NCBI GenBank assembly: GCA_900546915.1
Contig: UREY01000045.1
Span: forward strand, 1 to 9,992
DNA from: an uncultured Eubacteriales bacterium
Lineage (GTDB): Bacteria; Bacillota; Clostridia; Oscillospirales; Oscillospiraceae
Reading direction: 5' to 3'
Length of the DNA stretch: 9,992 bases
Part shown: positions 6,901 to 9,992 of the stretch, in pieces
Layout of the letters: every line of letters begins with the position of its first letter
Position numbering within the stretch: position 1 is the stretch's first letter
The notes under the pieces: generated by a model
Seen by the model: only the letters and a program-made list of their open reading frames with translations
The model's database searches: none
Told to the model about the DNA's origin: nothing
Position numbers and translations under genes: made by a program

Positions 6901-9900
6901 TCACACCACCTATTCCGATGGCTCCGGCTCTTTGGAGTCCGCCCTGGATTATGTCGCCGGTCTGCCCGACAGCGCCAATGTGGACTTTGTGGCGTTTACC
7001 GATCACTCCAACTATTTCGACAAGTCCGGCGATGCCAACCCGGAGGGGGCCCTGTACGACATGAGTCTGGCGACAGCGTACAGCCAGCAGACCTGGGCTG
7101 CGTACAAGCAGGCGGTGGCCGACTTCAACGCCTCCCAGTCTGATGTTGTGGCCATTGCCGGTTTCGAGATGACCTGGTCCGGCGGCCCCGGCCACATCAA
7201 TACCTTCAACACCCCCGGCATCGTCTCCCGCAACAACACGACGCTGAACAACAAGACGGCCGATGCCGGTATGAAGGCCTATTACGCCCTGCTGAGTCAA
7301 CCGGAGGGCGCCGGTTCCCTGTCACAGTTTAACCACCCCGGCTCCACCTTCGGCACCTTCACGGATTTCAGCTATTGGGATGCGCTCATTGACAGCCGGA
7401 TCTTCCTGGTGGAGGTGGGCAACGGAGAAGGGGCCATCGGCGCCGGCGGCTATTACCCCAGCTATGAGTACTACACCATGGCCCTGGACAAAGGCTGGCA
7501 TGTGGCTCCCACCAATAACCAGGACAACCACAAGGGCAAATGGGGCAACGCCAACGATGCCCGGGACGTCATTTTGACCGACGATTTCTCCGAAGAGGGG
7601 ATCTACCAGGCCATCCGGGATTTGAAGGTCTATTCCACAGAGGACAAGAACCTGGAGATTTATTACACCGTAAACGGCCTTCCTCTGGGCTCCATCATCG
7701 AAGAGGTGCCCGAAACGCTGGAGATTGCCGTCCAGCTCTTTGACCCGGACGCTTCCGACAGCATCTCCAAGGTTGAGGTGGTAGTCAATTCCGGAAAAGT
7801 GGCCTACACCTGGGACGATCCCGCCGTTCTGGCCACCGGCGAACTGACCTGTACGCTGGATCCCACGTATAGCTATTACTATATCCGTGTCACCCAGGGC
7901 GACGGAGATCTGGCGGTTACAGCCCCCGTGTGGGTCGGCGAGACCCTGAAGCTGGGCATTTCCAGCGTGGAATGCGATACGGCCACCCCGGTGACCGGCG
8001 AGGAGCTGGAGATCGAAACAACTCTGTTTAACAGCGAGTCCCAGGATGCGCAGGTGACCTATGTGACCTACACCACCGACGGCTCTGTGGTTTTGGGTTC
8101 GGACACCACCGGTTACACCGTGCCCGCCTCAGGCACACAGACGCTCACCTTCTCCTACACGCCCGAGACGGCCAAGGTCATGACCATTACCGTCACCGTG
8201 GGGATGGAGCTTGACGGGGTTGATTACGAATTCTCCATGGATGTGGAGCTGGACGTGCTCAATGCGGACGAGTTGGTGTACGTGGGCATCGACGCCTCCC
8301 ACTATAACGAGTATGTGGCCGGAAACTATCAGGATTCCATGGGCAACTTCGGCAACCTGGCCGCAGAGTACTCGGTCCGGACGGTAGAGCTGAAGACCAG
8401 CGAGGAGCTCATTGCCGCCTGCAGCAATGAGAAGTACAAGATGCTGATCCTCACAGCGCCCTCCCGCCGGGACGGCTCGGCCCTTCGGGACCCCTACGCC
8501 ACCTATTCCGACGAGGAGATTCAGGCCATTGTCCGCTTTAACCAGGCCGGTGGCGCCGTGGTTTTGGCGGGCTGGTCGGACTATTATGAGCACTATGCCG
8601 ATTTCCCTGCCGCCGACCATATGGCGGCCCAGCAGAATAAGGTCTTGGAGGCCCTGGGTTCCTCCCTGCGCATTGGCGATGACGCCACAAATGACGACAG
8701 CCTCAACGGCGGTCAGACCCAGCGGCTGTATTTCAGCACCTATAACTGGGACAGCTTCCTGATGGACGGGGTGGAGTTCGATCCGGAGCATCCGAATGAC
8801 AACATGTATTCCCAGCTGTTCAGCCAATATGGAGGCGCTTCCATCTATGCGGTGGACGGCGAGGGCAATCCCACCACAACCCTCCCGGACACGGTGACGC
8901 CTGTAGTTTACGGCCACGCAACGACCTATTCCAAGGACTCCGACAACGACGGTCTGGGCGGTGACGGGATGCCGAAGTATCCGGTTGCCGAAGGCGACAA
9001 CCGGCTGATGGTTTTGGGCACCGAGGAGCTGGAAGGCCAGGGCCTCATTGTGGTCTCCGGCGCGGCATTTATGAGTAACTTCGAGGTACAGGCGACCATT
9101 TCCGACTCCAACGCCGAGAAGAATTACTCCAATTACGACATTTGTGAGAATCTGGTCCAGTATGTCAACCCGGTTGTGGTCACGGACATTGCCACGGTGC
9201 AGCAACAGACCGAGAAAGGGTTTAAGTACACCATTCAAGGTGTGGTGACCTCCAACGCGTCCGGTTTCGACCAGGATACGGCGTTCTTCGACTGCATTTA
9301 TGTTCAGGATGAAACCGCAGGCATCTGCTGCTTCCCGGTGGCGGGTGATTACCGGATTGGCGATGTGGTCCGGATGACCGGCACCACGGACTTCTATCAG
9401 GGCGAAATGGAGCTGCAGGTTTCCAGCGTGGAGAAGCTCGGCCATACTGAGCCTGTGGCGCCGAAGACGGTCACCGCCGCACAGGTGAATGACGGCTCCG
9501 TATTGGGCAGCTTGATAACGCTGCAGGGTACGGTGGAGCGCTTTGAGCTGGCCAACGGGCTGGTACAGACCATTATGGTCCGGGATGCCCAAGGCGACAC
9601 GGCCAGAGTTTTCATCGACGGCTATATCACGACGGCTCAGGATGTGGAAAATCTGGAAGTAGGCTGCGCCATTGCGGTAACGGGCGTTGCCTCCTACGAC
9701 AATACCTTTAACGCGCCGGAGGGACCCTTCCCCCGGATTCGGGTTCGGAATCGGGCCGATGTGGTCTGCACGGCGCAGAGCGAGGATTTAGAGGCGCTTT
9801 TAGCCGCCGCGCAAGCCGCCGCCCAGGCGGCGAAAGAGGCCCAGGAGCAGGCCGAGGCGGCTCAGGCAGCGGCTGAGGCGGCCCAGAAGGCGGCTGAGGA

Positions 9901-9992
9901 AGCGGCAGCTTCCGCAGCAGAGGACAAGGAAGCCGCAGAGAATGCCCAGGCAGCAGCCGAGGCGGCCCAGGCCAAGGCCGAGGCGGCAAAGG
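3911..9992 (+). CDS. Giant secreted multidomain protein with a CehA/McbA-type PHP metallohydrolase domain (3' end outside the window)
   Basis: An uninterrupted frame of 2027 codons runs off the window edge. Residues 1-30 are a Sec signal peptide: basic start, hydrophobic core, cleavage near AIFAA. Residues 31-180 are beta-rich, then comes a Pro/Thr/Glu linker (182-200). Three tandem modules occupy 207-341, 356-490 and 506-638, with a diverged fourth at 653-793. Two Ig-like segments follow (about 797-890 and 897-988). The PHP domain (about 993-1260) has HSH at 996-998, Asp1003, TDH at 1030-1032, Glu1086, His1095, NHPG with His1142, and Asp1205/His1207. The family-typical VNGLPLG tail comes next. 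Then come a CARDB-like segment (about 1346-1455), a GATase-like alpha/beta domain (about 1456-1750), two OB-fold-like domains (about 1755-1955) and an Ala/Glu/Gln coiled coil from 1959 on. PHP domains hydrolyse phosphoester or related bonds with bound metals; the substrate here is unknown. A surface enzyme is inferred. Domain edges are approximate and the anchor is not visible. Confidence 0.9.
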   Translation, partial: MKNGTRSRLLAWLLMAAMILTMVPTAIFAAGSATYTKITNMEELTSGQYVLAVQTGYGLGILDGSWITAEAMDATVDAVTDPLHPWTLTVDGDGVRLTDCNGVSVAPTGGNDNGITSGDYSWTVTCTDGTFRFAGQGEDTVILASNKGSGSKFRAYKSTTVNGNPNGYPSDFTLYKLTGGTPVEPTEPTDPVEPTEPEKPEALFDDGDRVVIYNPVHGKALSTTYTGFYNNGTDVTLENGVLTGYTESDIWTVGVNDDGTYTFSTADGQKLAMGESYSSMPLDEVYSDWRVTEAAADGCYYIQNTGRGLYLEWYADKGNWSAYGSITEETESLFAQAFYKVPDARKEGFVTELHSGDRVIVYNPESSVALSQVYNGFYNTGAALTLTDGKLTGYSDTEIWTVGVNEDGSYTLSTQDGRKLAMGESFSSTPLDEVNPDWQITPAATEGCFYIQNAARGLYLEWYAEKNNWSAYGSITEATEGLFAHRFYLVLETTEEPVPSGPLAQGDRVVIYNPANLKALSTTYNGFYNNGTDVVLNGDQLSGFTAADVWTVGVNEDGSYTFSTEDGQKLSMGESFTSTPLDDVYSDWNLQPAATGGCYYIQNTVRGNYLEWYAEKNNWSSYSAVTDEALFAQAFYKVTGDLPDPDAGLPEAGDQVVLFNQSAQGVLACQDDNAESPSIENAPASVADGKATAANGALVFTVEKNGGYYRFVNETFGYLCSNGTGNNAFYQTEPTEDADWTLAAYNGGYTLESRTAKFNGQYAQFLEYYAGSYKSYSMYNVTDPDIYTFHFYPCANTSLTGGVVNAPAVVFGTLADAFLGQAYSLTFTVDAVFGVQDLQVSLNGDPLAYTEADGVYTLAIPAASVTGESLQILITGTDTKGVTFQDTAEIPVRDEPVIDRLTPAAGSQTGDNLRPTISAAVSNAGENPAVTMTVAGTPVDAVYADGRVSYTPEADLAPGRTSVTVTVTRSDGKSAGRTWSFTVGTATEQLYFGQLHSHTTYSDGSGSLESALDYVAGLPDSANVDFVAFTDHSNYFDKSGDANPEGALYDMSLATAYSQQTWAAYKQAVADFNASQSDVVAIAGFEMTWSGGPGHINTFNTPGIVSRNNTTLNNKTADAGMKAYYALLSQPEGAGSLSQFNHPGSTFGTFTDFSYWDALIDSRIFLVEVGNGEGAIGAGGYYPSYEYYTMALDKGWHVAPTNNQDNHKGKWGNANDARDVILTDDFSEEGIYQAIRDLKVYSTEDKNLEIYYTVNGLPLGSIIEEVPETLEIAVQLFDPDASDSISKVEVVVNSGKVAYTWDDPAVLATGELTCTLDPTYSYYYIRVTQGDGDLAVTAPVWVGETLKLGISSVECDTATPVTGEELEIETTLFNSESQDAQVTYVTYTTDGSVVLGSDTTGYTVPASGTQTLTFSYTPETAKVMTITVTVGMELDGVDYEFSMDVELDVLNADELVYVGIDASHYNEYVAGNYQDSMGNFGNLAAEYSVRTVELKTSEELIAACSNEKYKMLILTAPSRRDGSALRDPYATYSDEEIQAIVRFNQAGGAVVLAGWSDYYEHYADFPAADHMAAQQNKVLEALGSSLRIGDDATNDDSLNGGQTQRLYFSTYNWDSFLMDGVEFDPEHPNDNMYSQLFSQYGGASIYAVDGEGNPTTTLPDTVTPVVYGHATTYSKDSDNDGLGGDGMPKYPVAEGDNRLMVLGTEELEGQGLIVVSGAAFMSNFEVQATISDSNAEKNYSNYDICENLVQYVNPVVVTDIATVQQQTEKGFKYTIQGVVTSNASGFDQDTAFFDCIYVQDETAGICCFPVAGDYRIGDVVRMTGTTDFYQGEMELQVSSVEKLGHTEPVAPKTVTAAQVNDGSVLGSLITLQGTVERFELANGLVQTIMVRDAQGDTARVFIDGYITTAQDVENLEVGCAIAVTGVASYDNTFNAPEGPFPRIRVRNRADVVCTAQSEDLEALLAAAQAAAQAAKEAQEQAEAAQAAAEAAQKAAEEAAASAAEDKEAAENAQAAAEAAQAKAEAAK
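4529..4933 (+). repeat. Tandem module copy 1 (135 residues)
   Basis: Residues 207-341 run from GDRVVIYNP to AFYKV. Inside are two short motifs of the same type, IWTVGVNDDGTYTF...KLAM and DWRV...GCYYIQN...LYLEW. The W-x-V, G-x-Y, G-x-x-L pattern resembles the subrepeats of beta-trefoil/ricin-like folds; that fold is an inference. Copies 1 and 2 are about two-thirds identical in a hand alignment (91 of 135 positions). Confidence 0.85.
4976..5380 (+). repeat. Tandem module copy 2 (135 residues)
   Basis: Residues 356-490 begin 149 residues after copy 1 and have the same length and motif order. A 31-bp stretch is identical at the DNA level between copy 1 (4865-4895) and copy 2 (5312-5342), covering the NWSAYGSITE segment. 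This points to fairly recent duplication or gene conversion. Confidence 0.85.
5426..5824 (+). repeat. Tandem module copy 3 (133 residues)
   Basis: Residues 506-638 begin 150 residues after copy 2. The module start (GDRVVIYNP) and the GFYNNGTDV segment match copy 1 closely, while the NEDGSYT and YAEKNNWS segments match copy 2, so it mixes features of both. It is two residues shorter near VTDEALFAQ. Confidence 0.85.
5867..6289 (+). repeat. Diverged fourth copy of the module
   Basis: Residues 653-793 keep the module's ends: GDQVVLFN at the start, and LEYYAGSYKSY then TFHFYP at the end, matching LEWYAEKNNWSSY and AQAFYKV. They also keep inner motifs of the type FTV...GGYYRF and DWTL...GGYTL. Overall identity to copies 1-3 is low. 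It is read as an older member of the same array. Confidence 0.6.
9785..9992 (+). other. Alanine/glutamate/glutamine-rich coiled-coil segment of the large gene
   Basis: From residue 1959 to the window edge (2027) the protein is almost entirely Ala, Glu, Gln and Lys in short AAEAAQ-like units, with no Gly or Pro. This is typical of a long alpha-helical coiled coil. The DNA is a low-complexity, GCG/GCC/GAG/CAG-rich tract. In surface proteins such regions act as stalks or as multimerisation elements before a wall or membrane anchor; that role is inferred, since the end of the protein is not seen. Confidence 0.8.

Noticed and set aside
8129..9592. 487-codon open frame on the - strand inside the large gene
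   Set aside because: It lies opposite the GATase-like and OB-fold coding region, has no recognisable motif, and is explained by codon bias of the real gene. The same holds for the - strand frames at 5459-6280 and 6434-7300.

Overview
The window looks like a chromosomal segment from a high-GC Firmicute, most likely an Oscillospiraceae-type gut Clostridium. This is inferred from GC-rich coding DNA with strong AGGAGG-type ribosome binding sites, a Sec signal peptide of the kind common in that family, an NfnAB pair typical of anaerobes that handle reduced ferredoxin, and a very large modular secreted protein. No species can be named from the sequence alone.

Layout: (1) 21-1205, + strand, hemW, a radical-SAM heme chaperone. 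(2) A convergent intergenic gap (1206-1273) with a strong hairpin and T-rich terminator. (3) 1274-3530, - strand, a two-gene operon, nfnA (2679-3530) then nfnB (1274-2662), encoding a flavin/iron-sulfur transhydrogenase of the NfnAB family. Automated pipelines often label this pair 'sulfide/dihydroorotate dehydrogenase-like' and 'glutamate synthase small subunit GltA'. (4) A 380-bp AT-richer divergent intergenic region (3531-3910) with a consensus sigma-A promoter for nfnAB, a probable extended -10 promoter for the rightward gene, and several inverted repeats. (5) 3911 to the end of the window, + strand, one uninterrupted reading frame of 2027 codons that runs off the edge.

The large gene is the most interesting content. 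It encodes an exported protein with, in order: a signal peptide; an N-terminal beta-rich module; a Pro/Thr/Glu linker; three close tandem copies of a ~135-residue module and a diverged fourth copy; two Ig-like segments; a PHP metallohydrolase domain of the CehA/McbA type with its metal-ligand motifs intact; a CARDB-like segment; a GATase-like alpha/beta domain; two tandem OB-fold-like domains; and the start of an Ala/Glu/Gln-rich coiled coil. The order suggests a surface or secreted enzyme with a recognition array in front of the catalytic part and a long helical stalk behind it. The substrate and the C-terminal anchor cannot be seen here.

HemW and NfnAB are housekeeping redox and cofactor functions. 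The large gene is an accessory surface function with its own promoter and no visible functional link to them. No tRNA, rRNA, CRISPR array, insertion sequence or phage gene was recognised.
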